Shown piece by piece: positions 49,401 to 59,283 of a stretch of 64,000 bases of DNA. The stretch comes from Mytilus edulis (taxonomy: Eukaryota > Mollusca > Bivalvia > Mytilida > Mytilidae). Below the pieces are notes generated by a model. It was not told where the DNA came from. It saw only the letters and a program-made list of their open reading frames with translations, and did not search any database. Position 1 is the stretch's first letter. Every line of letters starts with the position of its first letter. The DNA is taken from assembly GCF_963676685.1 (NCBI RefSeq), contig NC_092346.1, positions 73,733,821 to 73,797,820 of the forward strand, read 5' to 3'. Position numbers and translations under genes: made by a program.

Positions 49401-52400
49401 ACCTTTTTAGAAAAAAGTGACCGTACGAAATTCTGACGACAGGGCAAAAACTAATGAAGACATATTTGTCTTTAAGTTAAGACCATTTTCAGCCGTGTGT
49501 TATTTGGGGAGATTAAACTTTCGATCTAGACGACTTTTTACACTTCTGTCACCGCACTAAATTATTTAAATGATAATTTTGAATTTTCGTTCGTTGAGAT
49601 GTAAATTAGTTTAATATAAATAACAATATTGAAAAGAAAAAAACATATGGATTTTAAATTTGTACTGCAAACGACTTTTCTTGGAGCGCACAATAGATTT
49701 TGACTCCGACTTGAAATTTTTAACTTAAAAGTTCATCATAGCCATAGAGTTATCGCGCTTTGACTACATTTCATTTATGACGCTTTTGAAAAAAAAAATG
49801 ACCAATTTACACATTTGTTATCAAAATAAGTATGATCAAATATTTTAAATGAATTTAGATTCAGAAATTCATTCAAACAAAAATTTGCTAAATATTGTCA
49901 TGTATAACTGGTCTTATTTACCCTCACACCAAACACACACGTAATATTTGCATATAGTCTAGTCAAAATAGATGAAAAATGTGGCCAACCTCAAAAAAAT
50001 TGAAACAGAATTTGTTTTGGTATTTTTCAATTCTAAAAGGCTTTCTTTGTAACAAACTAAAAGTCTACCAAGATAATAAGTTATTCTTAATGTCTTTGCT
50101 TTTTTTTATTGTGCAATTGGACTTTGATCATAATTTGTTTTTGTATTTTGATACTGACCTTAATTTCTAAAATCTGTAATCCACATTCTGGATGTTCTTT
50201 GAGAATACCAATAGCTAGGCATACACCTTCCGCAGTAATTGGGTTTTTTGACAACTGCAAAAATATATATGCTTATTGAAGTAAGCATTCTGTCAAATTA
50301 TTAGTAAAATCTGAATCATACAATTATTTTAGTCTTTGATCTCTGATTATAAATAATAAACTTAATTTGTTGCTTGTTAAACGAAAAATTCGTATTCTAT
50401 AATATATAGTACTGATCTGATTTATATATCATAAAACTAATTTCAGTTACAAGTAACTGTTTTAGCAAATATTCTTCTATCATAAAAATCTGATATAATG
50501 AAAATGTAAAGTCTTCAACAAGATGGAATACCAACTTATCTGTTTATCTTACCTTCAATTCGATTAAAGATTTGTTATGACCAACACTTTTCATCAGTTT
50601 TCCAATGCCAAGCTGACCTATTCTGTTGGAACTAAGGTCAAGGTGAACCAATGATTCTAATTCGTGTAACCGTTCAGCAATACTTTCTACTCCTTTGTCG
50701 CCGATCCCATTATATGATAGATCTAACTCTTGTAAAGTGGTGTTATCCTAAAATGATAAACAATCAATTAATAAAAGATTATCGCTTGATTATGCAAATT
50801 TATTCCTTAAAAAAATGGATTGGAAATGGTAGAACGATTTTAATACGGACAAGATTCGTTTGTTTTCTGTTCATGCTGTGTGGACTGAATTATCACGAAA
50901 ATGATAAATCTTATGAATCCTACTTAATCGAAGAACCATTAATGATATAAACTTAGATAAGATACCATCATCGATAGAATTTAGTATGTCGAATAAATTG
51001 CATGTAAAAAATGAACCGGTTGAATGTATGGAACTGATTTACCTTAAAATGCATGTCAAGCCCGTATAGGTTTTTGTTTAATGACATAAGAACCATACAT
51101 TTGACAAATTATTCAATTCTAAATGTTAACAAATTTACCATGGCCAGTACTTCGGCACTGACCGCTTGGTGAGCATACCCTAGATGACTGACAGCGCTCA
51201 CTCATTGAGTGGCATCGGCATAGTGCATGGTAGTGAATCGGAACGAAAAGTTTCGCGAATTTTCAAAACGACCTAAAAAACATTTTAGAATTGTGATACT
51301 AGTACTAGGATACTACTTACCTTTAACCCAACGAAAAGACTTTTTATTCCTGGTTGTCTGATATTATTCCAACTCAGGTTTAAAACTTGCAGTGTTTCGT
51401 TGCTGGCTAAAAGTGAAAACACATAAATACCTTATATAGTTAAATCGATGAAAAATTTGCCAGAGGAGAGCCAGTTAACTGAAAGAAATATAACTCCACT
51501 CTATATATTGTTTTAATGTTAGCAAAATCTTTATTATTAAATGTATACAACTTCATTTCGTGGTGTTAATAAAGCCATCCAATTTGAAACATCCTAAATT
51601 GAATGTCTATATCTCTGTTTGTTCATTTATTTACGATTTACTATATTTTTTAGCAATCAGATTTTTGCTTTTTAGAAGTATAATAACATATTCCCTATCA
51701 ATCTAAAGTGACATAAACAAACAAATTGGAAATCTTCAAAGATTCTCCTTACACAGAAGCTTGTTCATTTTATTCCTGATTGTAATTGGAACGTAACTAG
51801 AACTGAGATCTACGATATGGATATTTGTACCTTAACAATATATAAACGGATTTACAACTGTTAACCACCAGTAGATATCTCTGCGTAGATACGTTTAAAT
51901 AATTGGTGATTTCTTTCTAACGAGTCGATGCAAAATGGCATAATCCCGTTATGATATGTTATAGTAGAGAGAGGGATGCTTATATTTAACCAAACTTTAA
52001 TTTTGATGTTTATACTATGTGCTTTCTCTCGATTCGCACTTCAACCTAAACAGTTGACACTTGTTCTCTATTTGTTTTGTTCTAATAAGCCTTTGTAATA
52101 CCTTCTTGTAAATCAATTCAACAAGTTTATGATCATCTTTAAAGGACTAGATTAATTTTGAAACTTATCTAAATCTTAACAGAAATATAAAAAAAAAGCC
52201 TGTTGCTCAATATTTTCTGTACACTTACCCAAAGCTTTTCCTAAGATAATACCGCCCTGGTCACTCAGCTGATTGTGGCTCAAATCTAAGGTTTTCAAAC
52301 CAGATTTCTATTATAAAAAATATCGAAAAGAAACAATAACGTTTATAAGAAGCAATTCTGGAAATAATCAAAGTATAGTGAAAGTATTGGACTTTTTTTT

Positions 52401-55400
52401 TTTTTAAGAAAACCAATAAGTTAAATTAGCTCCTTATCTTAAAATGTGTCTGTTGTACGAAGGAAAAATAAACATATAACTTATAGAACTGAGTCAGTTC
52501 ATGTAATATATTGTGACGGTGTAACTGAAACTCAGTAAGTATTGTTAGAGGTTAAATTTGCTGTTGGCTAGTTACATTTGTATGTTTATAAATATAAAAC
52601 AACTTTTTTTGCAGATTTTGCGAAATTAAAAACAGCTTTCATCCTTTTGTATTGTTTTAAATCATACCGCAGAAAGTCTTTTGAAATTTTAGCTTAAACC
52701 AAAACTCCATTTTTCAAATGTATCCTAAATTTCCGATTACACATGGGGACCAAATATTGTCATTGCTCAAAGGATTGTAGGTTGGGAATTAGTTTCTTCT
52801 TAACTCGTATCCTCTGAGATCACGTGGTATATCAATCCAATCTTAATCTCAAATTAGAAAATGTTCAGGTATTTTTTTTTAAATCATTCTGTGAATATGC
52901 CCTTAACTAGATTATGCTGGAATGGAAACCTCTACTCGGACTTTTCTCAACGTAGTTTCAAAAGACATTGTTCACAGTTTTAAGACAATCTCACCTATAA
53001 AATCGAACCTATGATTCTGATTAGAAAATATTGTTGTAAAACATAATATTGGGTCAGGTAATAATGTTTTAGCAAAGTACGTAGTTCATTAACAGTTCTG
53101 TTATAAATTCATTAAATAAATTGACATGACAGAATATTAGTATTTTCCGAATATGTGTATACATACGTAATTCGATAAAATGGTCCCAAAAAAACAAGCA
53201 TCATACTCGTTGAAGCCATTGCCTATAAAATAAAATGAAAACATAATGCGCTACTACTATGTTTTCTTTTCTTGACGGCGATGTTCTTTTTGACCCCCTT
53301 TCCAGATTGTATATTTATAACTCGTTCGCTCTTGACTATGCCTGTGCCTGTAGCGATTTGTATTGTGTCTGTAGTATGATCTGTCTTGTGCTTGTACGAT
53401 TTGATTTGTGTATGTAGTGATTTGTTTTTAGATTTTAAAATCTTTCATTGAAACCCAGATGTTTATCGGTACAAGTAAGAATCTTAGCTAACACATAACT
53501 AAATAATTTATAAGTCTGAGGCCTTCTATAGCAGATTTTTGCTACACATTGATCTATAAATATATATATAGTTGCTGAAATATGTGTCATTCAGTCGCTT
53601 GCAGATAGTTGTTTTGTTGGCAATCATACCAAATCTTCTTATTTCATATTCAATGCAGTGAAATCAAAACAATATTCATATACTACGAATTCCTGATAAA
53701 CATAAGTGAAAGACCATTTGCTTTGCATTAGTATTTATAATTCTTTTTATAACGTTTTTTTTTACTTCTTTTCACTGAATATTTATGTACTAGTAAATAA
53801 CACGAATACCTGAAATGTTTACAGTAATGATGTTGGCGTTGTCTTCTAACAACCGTGACAAGAGTTCGGCTCCATATGATCCTAGTGCATTTTCTGAGAT
53901 ATCCTGAAAGTATGAACAAACTTCGTAGTGAATGAATTTACAAAAGAAAAATATTTTATTTCATTACTCTTTTTTTTTTTATATATTTTAATATTCAAAT
54001 GTAATTTCGTCCGTTACAATACAGAAGGCTTTTAAACAAACGAATTTCAATTGAAGAGAAACAAGGCAAGAGAAAGTATGTTCAAACAGATAGCAAACCT
54101 GATCATTCATCAGGATGTTATATTGAATGTGCCTTTGTAATCACAGTATAGTCACCAAGCCTACGTTTCACTATATATTTTACGATTTCCTCGCTGTATT
54201 GAAGACCCATTGGTGGCCTTCCGGCTGTTTTGTGCTCTTTGGTCGGGTTGTTGTCTCTGTTACACTTTCCCCAGTTTCATTCACACTTTTACCCACTAAC
54301 ACCATTCACTGATATTTGATCTCATTTGTGTAAAATATTTTGTCCTTAAAAAAAAAGATTCCTATACAGTTGTTTTTTCTTTCTACTGTTCAAAATTAAT
54401 ACAAGCCAACATACCACACTGGTAATGGTATCGTTTTCTTTTAACATATCTGTAATAAGTTTTATTCCAGATCGTCCAATGAAGTTCCCAGAAATGGCAA
54501 GTTGAGTGACAGTACTGTCAAACTGTAAAAATAACATAATATTCTCTGTACATTAAATTTTACAAACTGATTCTCCTTGTCCCATGTCCAATATAACAAA
54601 TTGGCTTCAGTTATGTATCATTTCCTCCATACATGTTTCGCCCTGGAGAATAACCCAGAGTATAGAAATTGTCTCCAGTTTCCCCGTCTATAGATACACA
54701 GCCACATCCGATTGGAATGGGACATGGATTTTCTGCATGCAATTGCATTCGTAATGTATGAACTGTTTGAAAAATTGTTGCAAGTGTTTTCAAACGTGCA
54801 CAAATCGTGGTACTTTCCATGCAGATTATAAGACCGTATTTCAAACGGACATTACTGAGCATTTATACATCCATGCAGCTAAACCGTAAGCATTTTTTTC
54901 TAGAGAAGTCCTGGGATCATAGTTTTTGTTCCAAAGATACCACATTTCTTTTGTTATCCTAACTTAAACTACAAATTTAGTAAAACTTCAGAATAGAAAT
55001 AGCATTGATTCATAAATAACGTAAAACATAATGGTCTAAAGGAGATACAATTCATGTTTTATGCATCGAGAAAGAAGTGAAATAAACTTACAACTAAACT
55101 TAAAGCTACTGCTTTGGCACCCAATGGACCAAGTCCTTGGTTGTTGACATTAACTTTTCCCTTTTTTAGACCTCTAAGAAAACTTGAAGAAATAATGATA
55201 CCATACTTCTTGCAAGCTTTTTCATACACCACTACCGATTTCTCTTTCTCTGGAATAGCTTCTCGTTGTGGAAATTCTGCATAATAAATACACAAATATA
55301 ACATAATGCTCATTTCTCGACGTTTATGTGGTGACTTTTATATTCAATATATTTTGTCATTTATGTCTTTCACCTTTTATTTAAACGGGTCTTTCGTTTT

Positions 55401-58400
55401 TGAACTTTTGTTCTATATTTTGTCTTTGGGTTTGTTTTCAGCTTTATGTGTAATACTTGTACGTTTGCAGATGGCCTTAATGTTTGTTCGGTCTGTTTTC
55501 AGCATTCCGCGTAATACTTTTACGTTTGCAGATGGCCTTAATGTTTGTTCGGTCTGTTTTCAGCATTCCGCGTAATACTTGTACGTTTGCAGATGGCCTT
55601 AATGTTTGTTCGGTCTGTTTTCAGCATTCCGCGTAATACTTTTACGTTTGCAGATGGCCTTAATTAATGTTTGTTCGGTTTGTTTTTAGTAATCCGTGTA
55701 ATAGTTTTACTTTGCAGTCGGTTTTCCGTCTTAGTCTTTCACGTCTCAGGTCCCCAAAATTTTGTTTTTTTGTGAAGAAGATTTTACAGCGTCACATTTC
55801 TTTTCAAAATCATTCGCCTTTTATTTGGAATTGATATGTTCTTGGTCTTTTAGTGTTTAGACATTTTCTCTCTCTAGTTTTAGCAAAACATTTATCCTTT
55901 GTTTTTTTTTTTTTAAATCAAATTGGATAATTCTAATCAGATTTATAAAAATAAGCTCCTTATATAATTATATAGTTTGCATATATGCCCCATTTATGGG
56001 CATTATGTTTTCTGGTCTGTGCTTCCGTCCGTCTGTCCCGCTTCAGGTTAAAGTTTTTGGTCGAGGTAGTTTTTGATGAAGTTGAAGCTCAATCAACTTG
56101 AAACTTAGTACACATGTTCCCTATGATAGAATCATTTTCAAAATAGTGTAGCTGTGGCCATTGATTGACGACCTAAATTATCCCATTGACTCTATGATCT
56201 TTCTAATTTTAATGCCAAGTTAGAGATTTTCCCCCATTTTCACAGTCCTTTGAACATAGAAAATGATAGTGTGGATGGGGCATCCATGTACTATGAACAC
56301 AGGTTTTTTTCAAATTTAGCATTACAAGTTTGAGTTATTTCATTTAAAAAAAAAACTTATTTTGTTGGGGTTTTGAATACATTATTTTGTGATATGCTAC
56401 TTCTTTAGAAATCCAAAAAGCTTTATAAAGCTTTATAAAACCAATAAAACTACATACCTCCCATAAACTAACGTTATATATAATCACGTTTCATGGACGA
56501 ATATTTAACAGCCTCAGCTAGTTATTAATGGAGTATTTTCGATTCACTTTCAAGGAACAAAGTAAAATCAAATTTTAACAGCATATTCAATCTTTTGTAA
56601 TAGGTCAACCCCTATGACCATGGGAAGTTTAAATGAACTTGTGATAAAGTTCAGTTGAAGAATATTTACGTCTTACCACAACCACAATGTTGTCTCGGAC
56701 GGTAAGAACAGACTTCGTAGCGAGTATTCGAAGTTTACTTCTAATGCTAGAAATGAGCACATTATTTTTATGCCCCACCTACGATAGTAGAGGGGCATTA
56801 TGTTTTCTGGTCTGTGGCTCCGTTCGTTCGTTCGTCCCGCTTCAGGTTAAAGTTTTTGGTCGAGGTAGTTTTTGATGAAGTTGAAGTCCAATCAACTTGA
56901 AACTTAGTATATATGTTCCTTATTATATGATCTTTCTAATTTTAATGTCAAATTAGAGTTATGACCCCCATTTCACGGTCCACTGAACATAGAAAATGAT
57001 AGTGCGAGTGGGGCATCCGTGTACTGGGGACACATTCTTGTTTATACATCTTTTTTGTTATATAGTTACTTAGTTTATACTTGTTCCATATCATAGTAAC
57101 ATTGCATGCTATATTTATGTAATAGTTAACTTGAGTTGGTATTTCAAGGAAACGGATTAATATAAGCTATATATTGCTTGTTTCCGAATCCTATTATTAT
57201 TGTGTATTTTGTATGATGATATATTTGTATTGATGATGAATAAATATGTTTAAACTAACTGACGTGTAATAAAATTAATTCTATAAGTTTTTTGGCACGA
57301 ATACGAATTTATAGATGGGCGGTGTCTCTATGTTACCAAAAAAAGGGAGGTACGAAGTTTAGAACGGTAGATATATTTGTTTGGTTTTCTAAATGCAATG
57401 CGTTAAGCCTATGTGGCAAGATGCTACTAAAAGTCAATCTCCTTTTTTTCTATTTAAAGTTCATTTTACAATAACATTAAGAATAGTTTCGTCCAAATGG
57501 TTTCACAGTAGATCCTTTTGGAATTTCATGCTTTTTAATTTGTATTCTTGAACTTTCTTCTCAATCGGCGATTCATGAGATTTGTAAAACGGTGAACTTC
57601 TGTAGCTATAATATATAATACTGCAGGTCGTATCATGATAATTATATGCATTTAAAGTGAAGTGTCTATTGTCAACCGCATTCATTTTCTATTTCTATAC
57701 ACAAGGTACCTAAGTAAGCATTCGAAAAAGATCTATACAAAAGCTGTTTACATATTGCTTACAGCTATTATATTATTTCATTTACAATTACATTGACTGT
57801 CTGCAAAGTGTATAACATTGACACACATAAAACTTAAATTGTATAATGAAATTATCTGCATATATTGTACAATTTGTTAACGAAAAGTTAATGCTATGGA
57901 TTGCTTTGAAAAACTATTTTCTGTGACGAGCTTTGCACTTCAAAGCATTCATAGCTTCTTCTTTTTTCTTAACTCATGCATATGCTCAGCCACGGCCACA
58001 TCATTTAGCGAAGAGTTGAAGAAACATGGTATGTTTTAATGTTTAACTCAACTTCTACATGGTCACAAATATATAACACAACCAACTATATAAAGTCAAG
58101 TTTTAATCATTATCACATTCAAAAGGTTGCCACTATTTAACATAATTCGAACAGATAGATATATGAATTGTAGCGACCTATAAGAAATTATAGGTGGCTT
58201 CGATAAAGATTTACCTATAACGGACAAAAACTGTTCTTGATTATCAGCCCGATAATCTCACGTAAAACACAGATTTAGACAATCAAAGGACAATAAGTCA
58301 AGATGTTTTTAATGCTAGTAAGTGGTACAGAGACAGTTAACAATTTATGAAACAGACATTCCGTAAATTAACTGTCAAACGTGTGGCATCACCATAACCT

Positions 58401-58793
58401 ACCGTGAGTAATACGACGAGTGCCACTTATAGAGCAGGATTGTCCAACCCTTCCAGAGTCAACCCACATTTTTGTTTCCTGTGTAGTTATTTTTGGTGAA
58501 CATGTTTGTCTTTTTTTTGTTATACGGGTTTTTCCATTGCCTTGTTACTCAACAAATGAGTTTTGAATGTCCCCTTGGTATCTCCATCTTTGTTTTAATA
58601 TTGATTACTTTTGAGGATCAAAAAGTTTTAAAATAAGGTAGAACAAAAATATTGCGAACTCACTCTCTTCTTCCAGATCCGTATCCCAATCTTCGTCTTC
58701 ATCGTGTACATCCGTATCAATATCCGATTCCTTACACTGACTACTGGCTTCTGATGGTGGTGGTGTTTGTGTTACTTCCGGTTCTGTTGTCAT
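43446..58793 (-). CDS. LRRC74A: LRRC74A-like protein: leucine-rich repeats plus two EF-hands
   Basis: Complete on the minus strand in twelve exons: 58793-58664, 55276-55092, 54522-54415, 53903-53810, 53222-53167, 52307-52229, 51406-51321, 50747-50553, 50254-50159, 45717-45445, 44712-44627 and 43650-43446. All splice sites are AG/GT and the phase is continuous, giving 530 residues. The N-terminus is acidic (HDEDEDWDTDLEEE). About nine ribonuclease-inhibitor-type LRRs of 28 residues run from about residue 86 to 343, such as LDLSHNQLSDQGG and LDLSYNGIGDKG. Two canonical calcium-binding loops follow, DTDKNLSISEDE (417-428) and DANEDGEIDFNE (453-464). The tail repeats SRPSSSNK. The order of domains fits LRRC74A; LRRC74B is the main alternative. 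A calcium-responsive scaffold, perhaps in sperm or ciliated cells, is inference only. Intron 9 carries a 3.6-kb transposon. Confidence 0.9.
44148..44267. repeat. Cluster of TTGGCGCAAA palindrome-like motifs
   Basis: Copies or near copies lie at about 44150, 44175, 44221, 44237 and 44256, in the last intron of the LRR gene. The core TTTGGCGC resembles an E2F-type site. A repeat-derived origin is likely. Confidence 0.5.
44433..44563 (+). other. Orphan exon-like coding block on the plus strand
   Basis: TTTTTCAG is followed by 131 bases and then GTAAGTA. One frame is fully open and reads protein-like (PTHFSDISVLEGFHWEKYGP and THYIVCGRSKKDLYTESDDH). Both splice sites are strong. It is opposite in strand to the LRR gene, inside its last intron. 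No partner exon was found nearby, so it may be a displaced exon from another gene or an exon of a nested gene. The family is unknown. Confidence 0.4.
44752..45200. repeat. Mussel-type interspersed repeat (family F)
   Basis: It contains 'gatgcacatttcgacaaatt' (about 44776) and, at about 45127, 'gtaccagatgcgcatttcaa', two related starts, with 'aaaagtatagccaaaacctg' between. This is typical of a mussel repeat. It lies in an intron of the LRR gene. Confidence 0.5.
46640..46990 (+). repeat. Family C repeat, forward, inside the 3.6-kb transposon
   Basis: 'agaagatgtgatatgattgc', 'ggtcccgtacgggcttcaac', 'actggcggggtttaac' and 'cactcccctaacctcggac' give the family order. It interrupts the host transposon, so it inserted later. 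Confidence 0.65.
47500..48730 (-). pseudogene. Broken transposon-encoded protein remnants
   Basis: Reading down the minus strand there are several open stretches in different frames separated by stops. They include 48687-48466 (KRLDEVNIKLFHAIAVNLKN, then VIHRSCYKTYTSKHKC), 48360-48192 (SRGSPTGLKCNENFPHPEF) and 47965-47756 (ATIPHWSFLMTPLLDKYRSF). The pattern H-x-x-C-Y followed by YTSK resembles proteins of molluscan transposons of unknown function. The gene is dead: stops and frame changes break it throughout. Confidence 0.4.
48280..48395 (+). repeat. Family G repeat fragment
   Basis: 'ggtcgggttgttgtctcttt' and 'gacacattccccatttccat' match a second fragment at 54140-54295 and are typical of mussel repeats. 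Confidence 0.55.
53578..53645 (-). repeat. Family C end fragment
   Basis: 'ttggcaatcataccaaatct' preceded by 'tgtgtcattcagtcgcttgc' matches the family C 5' end in reverse. It is only about 70 bp long. Confidence 0.5.
54140..54295 (+). repeat. Family G repeat fragment
   Basis: 'tcgctgtattgaagacccat', 'tggtggccttccggctgttt' and 'ggtcgggttgttgtctctgt' match a known mussel repeat and the fragment at 48280. It lies in intron 3 of the LRR gene. Confidence 0.55.
54611..54862 (-). other. Cysteine-containing open frame in an LRR-gene intron
   Basis: An 83-residue frame (MLSNVRLKYGLIICMESTTI at its start; PCPIPIGCGCVSIDGETGDN near its end) with balanced, protein-like composition. It has no known motif and no clear splice partners. 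It is in the same strand as the LRR gene but would break its repeat register, so it is not an exon of it. It may be a fragment of another gene. Confidence 0.2.
55451..55698. repeat. Tandem array, four copies of a 61-bp unit
   Basis: Units start at 55451, 55512, 55573 and 55634. Units 1 and 3 read TAATACTTGTACG, while units 2 and 4 read TAATACTTTTACG, so a 122-bp dimer appears to have been duplicated. Unit 4 has a 4-bp insertion and a degenerate end. It lies in intron 1 of the LRR gene. Confidence 0.9.
55984..56303 (+). mobile_element. Family B element, copy 3
   Basis: It begins 'atgccccatttatgggcatt', has 'caggttaaagtttttggtcg', and ends 'gatggggcatccatgtacta'. The TCCG microsatellite is reduced and the internal repeat occurs once. 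Confidence 0.65.
56770..57041 (+). mobile_element. Family B element, copy 4 (short, well preserved ends)
   Basis: It starts ATGCCCCAC (56770-56778) after ATTTTT and ends with GTGGGGCAT (57008-57016), a GTGT...ACAC hairpin, then ATTCTTGTT. It has a single internal unit. Its ends are the clearest in the window. Confidence 0.75.
57503..57685 (-). other. 60-residue frame in LRR-gene intron 1
   Basis: ATG in an A-rich context, then MNAVDNRHFTLNAYNYHDTT ... ending KSMKFQKDLL and TGA. The composition is protein-like and no domain is recognised. It could be a small gene, an alternative first exon, or chance. Confidence 0.2.
58395..58600 (-). repeat. Family H repeat, reverse, degenerate
   Basis: 'aatacgacgagtgccactta', 'tagagcaggattgtccaacc' and 'ccattgccttgttactcaac' correspond to the reverse complement of 33115-33480. 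Confidence 0.45.
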
Positions 58794-59283
58794 GACAGTT
58801 ATTTACAACGCAGTTTTTGTATTGTGTCAAATATAAAGTTCCATCCTATTTTGTAAATTTAGATTTCCTTAAGATTTGACAGCTTGTAGACTATTGTATG
58901 CATTTGTAGTTACCTATATTTAAAATAAAGTATTTAAAATATTTCAGTTGAAAGAAACAATAAACATTTAGAAACTAAGACAATAAGCTTTAAATTTAGA
59001 AACTCAATACTTTTGCTGATATAAAACCATTTTGAACGTACTTTCAAGTTTTCTATTTTTGTACCTTTAGATTCATGTTCAGTTAACATAATTTTCATAT
59101 AAAATATTTCATTGAAGGAATAAATCTTTTATTTTGGTTTAATGAAGAAAAGACAATATTGAGCACGTATTTATTGAGCCTTCGATTTGTCCAATCTCAC
59201 ACACTGACTATTTTATGTACTTTTTTGATTTAACATAAAGAGCTGAAAATAAATGAGTATCAAAATAAATGATATTTCTACAA

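Larger units (their letters stand above)
45912..49557. mobile_element. 3.6-kb terminal-inverted-repeat DNA transposon, TA target duplication
   Basis: The left end starts GTGCGGTGAC (45912) and the right end stops GTCACCGCAC (49557). Both are flanked by TA (45910-45911 and 49558-49559). Inside, the arms match further as reverse complements: 'tttaatctcccca' at about 45950 against 'ggggagattaaac' at about 49506, and 'tgtcgtcag' against 'ctgacgacag', over about 200 bp with divergence. The TA duplication is compatible with Tc1/mariner-like or other TA-targeting groups. The whole element sits in intron 9 of the LRR gene. Coding remnants lie at about 47500-48730 on the minus strand. Confidence 0.75.

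Noticed and set aside
51130..51260. GC-richer block with short inverted repeats, considered as an RNA gene
   Set aside because: No tRNA boxes or known RNA motif could be found.
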